DNA of 56,871 nt from Prevotellaceae bacterium (GTDB lineage Bacteria; Bacteroidota; Bacteroidia; Bacteroidales; UBA932), in assembly GCA_031280885.1 (NCBI GenBank), contig JAITGD010000101.1, forward strand, positions 1 to 56,871. Direction: 5' to 3'. The translations under genes and the position numbers were made by a program. Below the pieces are notes generated by a model. The model saw only the letters and a program-made list of their open reading frames with translations, searched no databases and was not told the DNA's origin. This document shows, one piece after another, positions 46,300 to 55,605 of the stretch (positions within the stretch are counted from its first letter, which is position 1; each line of letters starts with the position of its first letter).

Positions 46300-47751
46300 T
46301 TAAACATTCAACAAGACTTCGCGTATAAGTTTTTGGAATTTGTCAACGGTGGATATTTCGAGTTTTTCGCTGGGCGAATGTGCGTTCTTGATTGTGGGTC
46401 CGAAGGAAATCATGTCCAAATCGGGATATTTTTCTGAAAACAATCCGCACTCTAAGCCTGCGTGTACGGCTTTTACCAAAGGCTCGACGCCGAATAGTTT
46501 GAAATAAGCCGATTTTGTGATCTCCAGAATACGAGAATCGAGTTTTGGCTTCCAACAGGGATAACCATCGCTCGATGAAACGTTTGCACTTGTGAGCGCA
46601 AACAGACTTTTTATCATTTTGCTTGCTTCGATTTTGCGACTTTCTACCGAACTGCGCTGACTGGTGCATATAGATATTACGCTGTCGTTCACAAAGTTCA
46701 ATGATGCAAGATTGGTGGATGTTTCTACCAGACCGGGCATCTCGATGCTCATGTTTAATACTCCCGATGGACAGCTACGCAAAACATGAAGCAACTCGAA
46801 TTGAATAGCCTCGTCTATAATATATTCCGGAGTTTCAACGGGCAAGAGCGAGAGTTCCATTTCGGGTTCGGTTGCTTTGTATTCGTCGAGCATATCATTC
46901 AAAAACAAGTCGAAATCCTTTTTCAGGCTTTCCGACGAGTTTTGATTGACGACGAAAATCGCTTTGGCTTCTCTCGGAATGGCGTTGTGCAACTTGCCTC
47001 CTTCGAAGCGGCTCAGCCTTATGCCGTGTCGTTTGGAGGCTTCGCAGAGAAAACGGCTCAATATTTTTATTGAGTTTCCTCGCTCCTTATTTATATCGTC
47101 GCCGGAATGTCCTCCTTGCAAGCTGGTTATCGAAATATCAAAAGCTGTAAACTGCGGCAACACAGGTTCTTTGGAATAGACAAACGAAATCTGAGTGCCG
47201 ATTCCGCCGGCGCATCCTATGAATAATTCTCCATCGTCCTCCGAGTCTAAGTTAATCAGTATCTTTCCTGTAAAGAATTTCGATTCGATATTTTTTGCTC
47301 CGGTGAGTCCTGACTCCTCATCAACGGTGAACAGACATTCCAGAGGGCCGTGTTGAGCCTGGTCGTCGGCAAGCAAATCCAAAGTAGCAGCAATTCCTAT
47401 TCCGCAATCGGCGCCAAGAGTTGTGCCTCTGGCCTTTATCCAGTTTTCGTCGATGAAAGGAATTATGGGATCGAGGTCGAAATCGTGTACTGTTTCGTTG
47501 TTTTTCTCGCAGACCATGTCGAGATGGCTTTGTAAGACGACCGTTGGACGAGATTCCATTCCTGCAGACGCGGGCTTCATTATCAGAATATTGCCGGCCT
47601 GATCATGTTTTGATAACAAGCCGCGATTTGCGGCGAAATTCAATAAATATTCGGCAATCTTGCCTTCTTTTTTTGAGGCTCGCGGTATTTTACAAATCTC
47701 ATCGAAGTAAAAAAAGACGCCTTCGGGATGTAATTGTGCAATTTCACTCAT
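46300..47751 (-). CDS. pepD: Xaa-His (aminoacyl-histidine) dipeptidase, M20 family
   Basis: A 483-residue cytosolic dizinc peptidase that cleaves Xaa-His dipeptides. Metal and active-site segments are LQSHLDMVCEKN near residue 80 (His and Asp), TLGADCGIGIAATLDLL near 115, TVDEESGLTGA near 145 (catalytic Glu and ligand), GHSGDDI in the lid domain, and HAGLECGLF near 437 (last His). It is the last gene of the phosphohexomutase operon, 24 bp after the esterase stop. Confidence 0.93.
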   Translation of the reverse strand: MSEIAQLHPEGVFFYFDEICKIPRASKKEGKIAEYLLNFAANRGLLSKHDQAGNILIMKPASAGMESRPTVVLQSHLDMVCEKNNETVHDFDLDPIIPFIDENWIKARGTTLGADCGIGIAATLDLLADDQAQHGPLECLFTVDEESGLTGAKNIESKFFTGKILINLDSEDDGELFIGCAGGIGTQISFVYSKEPVLPQFTAFDISITSLQGGHSGDDINKERGNSIKILSRFLCEASKRHGIRLSRFEGGKLHNAIPREAKAIFVVNQNSSESLKKDFDLFLNDMLDEYKATEPEMELSLLPVETPEYIIDEAIQFELLHVLRSCPSGVLNMSIEMPGLVETSTNLASLNFVNDSVISICTSQRSSVESRKIEASKMIKSLFALTSANVSSSDGYPCWKPKLDSRILEITKSAYFKLFGVEPLVKAVHAGLECGLFSEKYPDLDMISFGPTIKNAHSPSEKLEISTVDKFQKLIREVLLNV

Positions 47752-47775
47752 TGTATTTAGAATTTTACAGTAATT

Positions 47776-49764
47776 TTACTCATTCGAGAATCTGCGCCAA
47801 TCGTCAGTACGGAAGGGAGATGCGGGCAAGCCGGCTTCATTTACAAGATTGCAGTCGGGATTGTCGGCCCATCCATAACGAACAGCAACAGGAAATTCAA
47901 TTTCAGGACAAGAGACTGTTATTGTCTTGGTATCGTTGTCGATAAAGGCCTCTGCCCAAAGAAATTTGTGGTCGGGGCCAGCCAGAGCGAATCCCTTCAA
48001 TCTGTCGCCGGAAGCGGGCAATAATCGTTCAGCGCTGTCGAAGTATATACGTATCTTATTGCCTTCCACTTTGTAGCTTTTGTAAACCGGACCCGAATAC
48101 GTGAGTTTTTCTCCGTAGGAAAGCGCACGTGCAATCAAAGCTAAACGACGTCCAACTTCTTGTTTGTTTTTCGGATGGATGTCGTCGGCTTCTCCAATGT
48201 CGATAGTTACTGCCATTCCTGTGTTAATCAATGATAAAGTCTTAAGCTGCGCTTCGCGTAATTCGGCCCACTCCGATTCTGAAGGATCTGCCTGCATTTT
48301 CATAAAAGACGCCAGCTGAACAAAATAGAACGGAAAATCAGAAGACCAAAGTTTGCGCCAATCGGCAATCATCAGCGGAAAAAGTTCGCGATACTGATAT
48401 GCACGAGAAGCATTACTCTCGCCCTGATACCAGATTGCGCCCTTAATAGCACAGCCAGCCAGAGGATTAATCATGGCATTGAAGAGCAAAGTCGGTCGGT
48501 TTGGATTAGTAGCGTCGTTATGCGGAAATTGAGGCAGCTCGCTCAAATTCAAAGCAGTATGATACTGCCATTCGCCTGCAAGCGAGATGCTTTCTCCTTT
48601 ACGAGCGGTTAAACGCATCTCGTCGGATGTGCCTGAAAACCCGCCGTTTCCGCCGGTATCATGGACACGGACGGCTATTGTGGCCTTGCCTTTTCGCACA
48701 AGCTTGGCAGGAACTTTATAAATACGAGGACGCTGATAACCTTCTGTATGACCGATTTCTTCGCCGTTGAAGAAGGTTAATTCATTGTCGTCGATGGAGC
48801 CAAGACTGAGTGTCAAATCTTTTCCGGCCATGTTGTCGGGAATGATAATTGTGCGACGGAACCATATTGTACCGTCAAAATCCTTTAAACCATGCTGTTC
48901 CCAAAGATTTGGCAAGACCATCGATTTCCAAGCCTCAGCAGCGAAATTCGGCGAAGCCCATTCTGGTAAATTTTGCTTGTATCCGGGATCTTTTGCTTTG
49001 ACGGTGTTAATCCATTCATCAACAGCAAGTCTGTATCTTTCGCCGGCATTACTTCCGGCGTTAGCTTTGATTTTTTTTACCTCGTCGGCGAAGTCGGGCA
49101 TGGCCATGAGACTTTCGCCACTTGTCCAAGCCTCAGCAATAGTGCCTCCCCATGAGGTATTTATCAGGCCAATCGGTATTTTTAAATTTCTATTTAAATC
49201 GCGTCCGAAGAAATAGGCAGTCGAAGAAAATCCGCCGACGGTCGCAGGCGAACAGACCTGCCATCCTTTACCAAGATCTACCTCATCAGAAGGAGTTTCC
49301 GATGTTTTTTTCTCGACCGTCAGTAAACGAATATTGGGAAAGTCGGCCTGAGCAATCTCCTGCTCGTAATTATTGATCTTGCCCCAGCCTTCCAAAGGCA
49401 TTTCCATGTTCGACTGTCCGGAACAGACCCACACCTCGCCAATCATGACGTTGGATAAAACAAGCTCCTTGCCGTCGGAAATAGTTATGGTATAGGGACC
49501 TCCGGCTTCCGGAGTTTTAATGGTCAATTTCCAGCTTCCGTCGGAAGATGCTACATCAGAATACTTTACTCCGTCCCACGAAGTGAGAACTGAGATAGTT
49601 TTTGCCGGACTTGCCTTGCCCCAAATTGAGACTTCGGTTTTCTGTTGAAGAACCATATTGTTTCCGAATATGGGATGCAAACTTACTTTGCCACAGACCG
49701 GTAGAGAAATCATAATCGCTATCCAAAATAAAAGATAACGAAGATTTGAAGATAGAAGGTTCAT
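47776..49764 (-). CDS. Exported SGNH-family acetylesterase (sialate O-acetylesterase-like)
   Basis: A 662-residue exported esterase. After a signal peptide of about 25 residues (ending PVCG), block motifs are CSGQSNMEMPLEGW near 118 (nucleophile Ser), SWGGTIAEAW, GAIWYQGESNASR near 440, and DDIHPKNKQEVGRRLA near 560 (catalytic His). A jelly-roll domain is inserted at about 270-400 (WFRRTIIIPDNM), as in the sialate O-acetylesterase/CE20 type. It removes O-acetyl groups from glycans; acetylated mannan or a host glycan are both possible. It begins 3 bp after the heparinase-like gene. Confidence 0.87.
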   Translation of the reverse strand: MNLLSSNLRYLLFWIAIMISLPVCGKVSLHPIFGNNMVLQQKTEVSIWGKASPAKTISVLTSWDGVKYSDVASSDGSWKLTIKTPEAGGPYTITISDGKELVLSNVMIGEVWVCSGQSNMEMPLEGWGKINNYEQEIAQADFPNIRLLTVEKKTSETPSDEVDLGKGWQVCSPATVGGFSSTAYFFGRDLNRNLKIPIGLINTSWGGTIAEAWTSGESLMAMPDFADEVKKIKANAGSNAGERYRLAVDEWINTVKAKDPGYKQNLPEWASPNFAAEAWKSMVLPNLWEQHGLKDFDGTIWFRRTIIIPDNMAGKDLTLSLGSIDDNELTFFNGEEIGHTEGYQRPRIYKVPAKLVRKGKATIAVRVHDTGGNGGFSGTSDEMRLTARKGESISLAGEWQYHTALNLSELPQFPHNDATNPNRPTLLFNAMINPLAGCAIKGAIWYQGESNASRAYQYRELFPLMIADWRKLWSSDFPFYFVQLASFMKMQADPSESEWAELREAQLKTLSLINTGMAVTIDIGEADDIHPKNKQEVGRRLALIARALSYGEKLTYSGPVYKSYKVEGNKIRIYFDSAERLLPASGDRLKGFALAGPDHKFLWAEAFIDNDTKTITVSCPEIEFPVAVRYGWADNPDCNLVNEAGLPASPFRTDDWRRFSNE

Positions 49765-49767
49765 AAT

Positions 49768-51705
49768 TTAATTTTTAATTCGTATTTGTATTTTATTGAC
49801 GTCTGTCAGTTTTTTGTCATGCAAGTCCATGATAATGCGAGTAATATCCTCGCCCCATGAGCGTTTAAGATTATTATCTTCGAGTTTGATATTTTCGGTA
49901 CGCACTTTGATTTTCGATGAATCGTAGCTCAATTCCGCCTTGAAACCATCGCCTTCAAGAACAAGGATACCGAGCTTATCGACAGATACTTTGCAAGCCG
50001 TCATGAAATTCAACGAGCTTCCGCCGCGATTTTCGACCAATTCATACCGGTCGGAGATTGTAAAAGAATTTCCACGCTTTAAATTATATGCTCGAATCCA
50101 GCTCTTAACGCCTGCATTTGAAGGATATGCGCCGGAAATATCCACCGAAAATTCAACATTATTTTTATTTGATTTAAAAACCACGTCGCGCGCTCGAAAT
50201 TTCGAGCCGTTTTTCTGATCAATTCCGTTGATTACAGGCAAATTATGATAGCCCGACTGCATCGTCCAAATAGAATAACGCTCGCTGCTGAAAGTTTGCC
50301 GAGTGTAGGCTCCCACGCCGACGTCAATCAAAATTGGCTTGCAATCGTAGAATAAAATGCAGGAACCCACGTCGTTATGATTGTGCGATTCGTTGTTATG
50401 TCCGCCCTTTGCGGCAAAGAAAAATCCTTTGCGCGAGTTCGCCTTGTCGCGAGCGGCAACAAATTGTAAATCAGGCAACCAACTTTCTAAAATAAGCGGT
50501 TCTCGAGGCTCGACGGCAAGTGATTCGGCGAGTTCTTTGTTATCAAAAATCTCGTGAAGAGCGTTATGAAGCAAGCCAGAAGGAGTCGGAGACGCTTTTT
50601 TTCTTTTGATATAATACGAGGCAAGACTCTGCATATCAAGGTCTCCAATAGCTTTTCCGTAACGAAATACCACACCTGCATTTATATCGGTTTTAGCGCC
50701 GGCGTCGGCAAAATTAACAAACCACAAGTCGCCAATATACGCGCCGCAAATGTATTTTCCGATGTTTTTTATTAATTTATTGTCGAAAATATCAATTTTC
50801 CCGCCGCTTGCACGGTACAGTAAATCAAGACATTCAAACAAACGTCCGCCTGCATGTCCCCAATACGAAGGCCCCTCGTCGCAACCGCCGTCGTCGGGAT
50901 AAGCATTGATAAATGCGTCAATAGAAAATATGGCGCGGCGGATATTTTCGACACGTTTCGCAGAATCGGTCTCCATCAGCAGAATACATTGCAGAACATT
51001 GTGATTTATCCATGGATTCCAGTTATTTACACTGCGTCCATCGAGACCCATCCACCAAAACGAGCGTTTATAATACGGCTCGAGGATGCGTTCATTGATA
51101 GTTCTGCGAAGTGTTTTAGCAATCAGCGGATTAATCTTATCGAACTCTGCCGAAAAATAATGATGCACCCAAGCGAGCATGGCGCCGATTTCGCCAGCAC
51201 CAAGGTCGATGACAATATCATCGCCGTCGGGCAGTCCCGCAGACTTTGTTTGTATGTAAAGATGAGCGGAATAGACCCATGAAGCCTGCTCGCAAACAGC
51301 CCAAACTCCATCGATTATACCGTCAATGAAACGTCCCTTACCCTCGACTAACTCTGCGAGAGTCAGTGCAGTTAAGGCCTGATTACGTTCCCGCTGCGGA
51401 CGCTGCATTACTTCGCGATTGCCGCTGCGGTTAAATTCAAGATAATCAGTAGCTTTGATAACCGGCCAGCGAAATTTCAAAGCCTCCTCTCCTGCTTTGA
51501 TTATCGAGCGTTGAAGTTCGTCGGAAATTTTCGACCATTCCTGACGCTCGCTATAAGCCGGAAAATGAACCCATTCGCTGCCGCGAGCGAGACTTTTTGA
51601 TAGCTCTGCCTCATCAGCAGCTTTTTGAAGTAGATTGCGCTTCTGGCCGCTGGCTGTTGCCGCTGTAATCAGCAGAAAGACAAGATAAAAACCAAATCTT
51701 TTCAT
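49768..51705 (-). CDS. Heparinase II/III-family polysaccharide lyase-like protein
   Basis: A 645-residue exported protein (signal peptide ending TASGQ). The N-terminal 350 residues form an alpha-helical toroid (NNWNPWINHNVLQCILL; CDEGPSYWGHAGGRL with Tyr and His candidate catalytic residues), followed by a heparinase II/III-like beta-sandwich with ESHNHNDVGSCILFYD near 425. Members cleave uronic acid glycans by beta-elimination (alginate, heparan sulphate, other). The exact subfamily is not clear. It sits between the phosphohexomutase (gap 3 bp) and the esterase (gap 3 bp), pointing to an operon for a uronate- and acetyl-bearing glycan. Confidence 0.85.
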   Translation of the reverse strand: MKRFGFYLVFLLITAATASGQKRNLLQKAADEAELSKSLARGSEWVHFPAYSERQEWSKISDELQRSIIKAGEEALKFRWPVIKATDYLEFNRSGNREVMQRPQRERNQALTALTLAELVEGKGRFIDGIIDGVWAVCEQASWVYSAHLYIQTKSAGLPDGDDIVIDLGAGEIGAMLAWVHHYFSAEFDKINPLIAKTLRRTINERILEPYYKRSFWWMGLDGRSVNNWNPWINHNVLQCILLMETDSAKRVENIRRAIFSIDAFINAYPDDGGCDEGPSYWGHAGGRLFECLDLLYRASGGKIDIFDNKLIKNIGKYICGAYIGDLWFVNFADAGAKTDINAGVVFRYGKAIGDLDMQSLASYYIKRKKASPTPSGLLHNALHEIFDNKELAESLAVEPREPLILESWLPDLQFVAARDKANSRKGFFFAAKGGHNNESHNHNDVGSCILFYDCKPILIDVGVGAYTRQTFSSERYSIWTMQSGYHNLPVINGIDQKNGSKFRARDVVFKSNKNNVEFSVDISGAYPSNAGVKSWIRAYNLKRGNSFTISDRYELVENRGGSSLNFMTACKVSVDKLGILVLEGDGFKAELSYDSSKIKVRTENIKLEDNNLKRSWGEDITRIIMDLHDKKLTDVNKIQIRIKN

Positions 51706-51708
51706 GCT

Positions 51709-53445
51709 CTATCCGAGTAAATCTTTTTTGATTCTCTCGTATTTTTCGTCAAGAGCCTGTATTTCTTTCTGATAATCGTCTTTTGATGAGAGTTTCCCTC
51801 GCATCCCGAAGTAAAATTTTATCTTCGGTTCGGTTCCAGAAGGACGCATCGAAATAACAGAACCGTCGGCAGTGAAAAATTGCAGGACGTCGGAGCGGGG
51901 CGAGTCTATAGGAATACGCTGATTATATGTCATATCGACACTTTCGCCAATAAGATAATCGGAAATCGCAACTATCGCCGAACCGTCGAGTTTCGATGGC
52001 GGATTTTCGCGAAACGACTTCATCATCGCCTTGATTTCTTCGGCGCCTTCCTTGCCTTTTTTCGTAACCGAAAGCAGTTTTTCGCTATAAAGTCCAAACT
52101 TAATATATATCTCAATAAGAAGATCATAGAGCGATTTTCCCTGGTCCTTAGCCCAGGCTGCTGTTTCGGCAATTATTCCGCAAGAAACCACAGCGTCCTT
52201 ATCGCGAACATAATCGCCTACGAGAAATCCGTAACTCTCCTCACCACCACATATAAAGCGGCGATCTGCTTCATTTTTTCTGATGATTTCACCGATGTAT
52301 TTGAATCCCGTAAGAACGTCGAAACATTCGAGACTGTAGTGGCTGGCAATCACCGACAAAAGCTCGGTGGTTACTATTGTTTTTGCGATGTAATCCGTCG
52401 GCAAAAGCTGGCCTTTTTCCTGACGATTCGACAATATATAATAGGTAATGAGAGCAGCAGTTTGATTTCCGTTAAGTAATTGAAGATGACCATCGCTATT
52501 ACGCACAGCGATTCCCACTCTATCGGCGTCGGGGTCGGTTGCCATCACAAGATCAGCGCCTTCGGCCTCAGCCTTGTCGAGCGCCATCTTTAAAGCGGAT
52601 GATTCTTCGGGATTCGGCGAAATCACCGTTGGAAAATTTCCGTCGTTTACATCCTGTTCGGGAACATGAATGACTTGCTTGAATCCCATACGTTCAAGAA
52701 AATCAGGCACAAGGCGCACTCCGCAGCCATGAAGTGGAGAATAGACAATTTTTATATCCGATTGACGGGCAATTACTTCACTCGAAATAGAAAGTGTAGC
52801 TAAACTGTCGAGATAAAGCTCGTCGATTTCCTTTCCGATGACAGTTATTAAGTTCTCATTTCCAGAGAATTTAACTTCTGATATGGATTTTATTTTTCCG
52901 ACCTCGTCGATTATGTTCACATCATGCGGCTCGGTAACCTGAGCGCCGTCGTCCCAATAAGCCTTGTATCCATTGTATTCCTTTGGGTTATGCGAGGCAG
53001 TTACCATCACTCCGGCGCGGCAGCGGAAGTGTCGGACGGCAAAGCTCAATTCGGGCGTTGGACGCAGAGCATCAAAAAGATACACCTTGATTCCGTTTGC
53101 AGCCAGAACACCTGCAGTTACCTCAGCAAAGAAGCGGCTGTTGTTTCTGCAATCATAAGAAACGGCCACCGCAGAGTCCACATCATCAGGAAATTGCCTA
53201 CGGATGTAGTTTGCCAAACCTTGCGTTGCCATTCCGACGGTGTATTTGTTCATTCGATTTGTTCCAACGCCCATTAAACCACGCAGTCCGCCAGTTCCGA
53301 ACTCAAGGTCGCGGTAGAAACATTCGCTTAATTCCTTCGGATCTCCATCAATCAGAGCTTGAACGCCTTTGCGCGTTTCTTCATCGAAATCAGAGGCAAG
53401 CCAAAGCTCGGCTTTGTTACGAATTTTCTGTTCTTCTATATTCAT
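51709..53445 (-). CDS. Phosphoglucomutase/phosphomannomutase
   Basis: A 578-residue alpha-D-phosphohexomutase, close in length and motifs to PgcA-type enzymes. Segments: GTGGLRGLMGVGTNRMN near 50-66, the catalytic phosphoserine loop TASHNPKEYNGYK (Ser151), the metal loop DPDADRVG near 305, the sugar loop GGEESYG near 400, and the phosphate loop RPSGTEPKIKF near 540. It interconverts hexose 1- and 6-phosphates, so it could also feed mannose 1-phosphate from the GH130 pathway into metabolism. It is the first gene of a four-gene operon with a -7 element upstream. Confidence 0.95.
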   Translation of the reverse strand: MNIEEQKIRNKAELWLASDFDEETRKGVQALIDGDPKELSECFYRDLEFGTGGLRGLMGVGTNRMNKYTVGMATQGLANYIRRQFPDDVDSAVAVSYDCRNNSRFFAEVTAGVLAANGIKVYLFDALRPTPELSFAVRHFRCRAGVMVTASHNPKEYNGYKAYWDDGAQVTEPHDVNIIDEVGKIKSISEVKFSGNENLITVIGKEIDELYLDSLATLSISSEVIARQSDIKIVYSPLHGCGVRLVPDFLERMGFKQVIHVPEQDVNDGNFPTVISPNPEESSALKMALDKAEAEGADLVMATDPDADRVGIAVRNSDGHLQLLNGNQTAALITYYILSNRQEKGQLLPTDYIAKTIVTTELLSVIASHYSLECFDVLTGFKYIGEIIRKNEADRRFICGGEESYGFLVGDYVRDKDAVVSCGIIAETAAWAKDQGKSLYDLLIEIYIKFGLYSEKLLSVTKKGKEGAEEIKAMMKSFRENPPSKLDGSAIVAISDYLIGESVDMTYNQRIPIDSPRSDVLQFFTADGSVISMRPSGTEPKIKFYFGMRGKLSSKDDYQKEIQALDEKYERIKKDLLG

Positions 53446-53476
53446 GATACTGTCGATTTAAAAAAAATAATATCCG

Positions 53477-53484
53477 CAAAGGTA
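53477..53484 (-). promoter_or_regulatory. Bacteroidetes -7 element for the phosphohexomutase operon
   Basis: The minus strand reads TACCTTTG, 32 bp before the ATG at 53445. Confidence 0.6.
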
Positions 53485-53566
53485 ATAGAAATTATTTTCA
53501 TCGCTCAAAGTTTCGATTTTTTTACTTTGGATGTAAAATTTTCGACTATTTGATTCACGTTTAATG

Positions 53567-53739
53567 CTCCGAGCGCCGTTCATCTCGCTCCGAGCGCCGT
53601 TCATCTCGCTCCGAGCCAGAACGATGTACTTCCGAAGTAGAACGATGAACATCTAAAGTAGAACGACGAGCTTCTGAAGTAGAACGATGAACTTCTGAGG
53701 TAGAACGACGAGCTTCTGAAGTAGGACGATGAACTTCTG
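53567..53739. repeat. 21-bp tandem repeats in two related blocks
   Basis: Two identical 21-bp units (53567-53587 and 53588-53608, CTCCGAGCGCC...) are followed by six related units from 53614 to 53739, of the form AAGTAGAACGATGAACTTCTG with alternating ATGAAC and ACGAGC versions. The rest of the 53446-53994 gap, 53740-53919, shows no supported gene. Confidence 0.9.
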
Positions 53740-53919
53740 ATGTACATTAACGACCTTTATAGCTTCGTTTTAGAGTCTTGGAGATTTATCGGCAGCTTTA
53801 TTAGCGTGGTTTTCGACACTAAAATGGCGAATTTCTTGTCTCTTAGCGTCAAAATATCAGTTTTTAGTGCGGATTTAGATATTATTTGTGGCGAAATCGA
53901 GTCAAAAGAAATTTTAGAG

Positions 53920-53927
53920 TACCTTTG
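53920..53927 (+). promoter_or_regulatory. Bacteroidetes -7 element for the DUF2461 gene
   Basis: TACCTTTG lies 68 bp before the ATG at 53995 and would start the plus-strand run of three genes. Confidence 0.55.
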
Positions 53928-53994
53928 CCGCGTGTTTAGCCTCGCTAAATGATGTGAAATGTAAGTTATTTGTAAAAAGTTTATACATAAAATC

Positions 53995-54666
53995 ATGTTG
54001 CACAAAAGTACAATTGAGTTTCTCAAGGAACTCGAAATCAATAATAACCGTGAATGGTTCGCCGAGCATAAAAATCTTTACGAAGAAGCTCGTCAGGACG
54101 TCGAAAATTTTGCAGCTGAAATAATTCCGCGAGTTTCGGAATTCGACAGCGGGATTCTCGAAACCGATCCCAAGAAATGTTTATTCAGAATTTACCGCGA
54201 CGTAAGGTTTTCAGCAGATAAAAGTCCGTATAAGACAAATTTTGGCGTGATCATTCGTCCATCGATGTTATATGGCAAGTATTCTGGATATTATATTCAT
54301 ATTTCTCCACAATTGTCATTCCTTTCGGCTGGCTTGTACATGCTTCCGAAGGACGCTGTCAAGCAAGTGCGACATTTTATTTATGATAATTTTGATGATT
54401 TGCGTGCTATTCTTGATAAAAATCAGCTTAAAAGAGAAACCGGCGGGATGCAGTTCGACGCCGACGATATGTTGAAACGCATGCCTGCGGGATTTGATAG
54501 CCGTCATCCGGCTGCGGAATACATGAGGCTGAAGCATTTTTATATGATGCGTACTATACGTGAGCCTCAGCTACTTTCGGAGGATTTTCCCGATGTTGTA
54601 GCGGACACTTTTCAAAAGATGTATCCTTTTAGCCGGTTTATCAATGAGGCTTTGGATTTCAATTAA
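53995..54666 (+). CDS. DUF2461 family protein
   Basis: A 223-residue cytosolic protein matching DUF2461 (TIGR02453) in length and layout: FLKELEINNNREWFAEHKNLYE near 9-30, RIYRDVRFSADKSPYKTNFG near 65-85, and GYYIHISPQLSFLSAGLYMLP near 101-121. The conserved Arg, Tyr, Lys and Trp residues suggest an enzyme, but no reaction is established for the family. It is followed 15 bp later by the YitT gene on the same strand. Confidence 0.92.
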   Translation: MLHKSTIEFLKELEINNNREWFAEHKNLYEEARQDVENFAAEIIPRVSEFDSGILETDPKKCLFRIYRDVRFSADKSPYKTNFGVIIRPSMLYGKYSGYYIHISPQLSFLSAGLYMLPKDAVKQVRHFIYDNFDDLRAILDKNQLKRETGGMQFDADDMLKRMPAGFDSRHPAAEYMRLKHFYMMRTIREPQLLSEDFPDVVADTFQKMYPFSRFINEALDFN

Positions 54667-54681
54667 TTCACCTTCGACGAA

Positions 54682-55593
54682 ATGAATAAAAATAGGAAGA
54701 AAATTATAAAGCTCGTTCAGGATTATGCAGCGATTAGCCTTGGTTTGTTTTTTTATGTCATCGGTTGGGTTATCTTTTTGTGGCCAAAACAGATAGTCGG
54801 CGGCGGAGTTAGCGGCGTCGGCGCATTAGTTAATTATGCTACTCAAAATCCGGATGGCTCGGGCGGGATTCCGGTATCGCTGGTTTATCTTGGTTTGAAC
54901 GTCGCTTTGCTTCTGATTGGCTTCAGAATACTTGGACGCGCCTTTGGAGCTAAAACTATCTACGCCATCGGACTTACGACTTTCTTTTTCTGGATGGTTC
55001 CACAGATTATTCCGACGGAAATAATCGATAACATTGCTCAGAACAGCGAACTTATTTGCGCAATCATGGGTGGCGCCTGTGCCGGAGTTGGTATCGGACT
55101 TAGTTTCAACAGCGGCGGAAGTTCCGGCGGAACCGACATCATTGCGCTTATCATTAGTAAATATCGGAATGTCAGTCCCGGACGTGTGATTCTCTATATC
55201 GACCTTTTGATAATCGGCAGCTCGTATTTTTTATTCCGCGACCTCACTCGAACAATGTACGGATATGTAATGATTGCCGTTGTTGGTTATACTGTTGATA
55301 TGATTGTATCCGGCGCAAAGCAGTCGCTGCATATTTACATCTTTTCCAAACAGTATGAACAGATTGCCGACCGTATAACTGTTGAACTTCATCGCGGCGT
55401 AACCCTGATTGACGGAACGGGCTGGTACACTAAATCCGAAGGTAAAATTCTGATGACTGTGGTACGCAAACACGAGGGTAATGATGTGTATCGCATTATT
55501 CGTGAAGAGGATCCGCACGCTTTTATTTCGGTAAGCAATGCTATGGGCGTGTTTGGTCAGGGCTTCGACCTCATTAAGGGTAAAAAATCCTGA
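54682..55593 (+). CDS. YitT-family membrane protein
   Basis: A 303-residue inner-membrane protein. About five or six hydrophobic segments fill residues 15-205, including VGGGVSGVGALVNYA and SGGSSGGTDIIALIISKY, the glycine-rich signatures of the YitT (DUF161) domain. The C-terminal 80 residues form the soluble DUF2179 domain (GVTLIDGTGWYTKSEGKILMTVV; AFISVSNAMGVFGQGFD). The family's transport role is unproven. The stop TGA is in the same frame as the next gene, which begins only 12 bp later. Confidence 0.92.
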   Translation: MNKNRKKIIKLVQDYAAISLGLFFYVIGWVIFLWPKQIVGGGVSGVGALVNYATQNPDGSGGIPVSLVYLGLNVALLLIGFRILGRAFGAKTIYAIGLTTFFFWMVPQIIPTEIIDNIAQNSELICAIMGGACAGVGIGLSFNSGGSSGGTDIIALIISKYRNVSPGRVILYIDLLIIGSSYFLFRDLTRTMYGYVMIAVVGYTVDMIVSGAKQSLHIYIFSKQYEQIADRITVELHRGVTLIDGTGWYTKSEGKILMTVVRKHEGNDVYRIIREEDPHAFISVSNAMGVFGQGFDLIKGKKS

Positions 55594-55605
55594 GTTCGAG
55601 ATACT

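Noticed and set aside
53458-53652. Minus-strand frame with MNGARSE repeats
   Set aside because: It is the 21-bp repeat read in one frame, overlaps the promoter of the phosphohexomutase operon and has no family.
53740-53952. 70-residue plus-strand frame before DUF2461
   Set aside because: It starts inside the last repeat unit and runs across the -7 promoter element at 53920.
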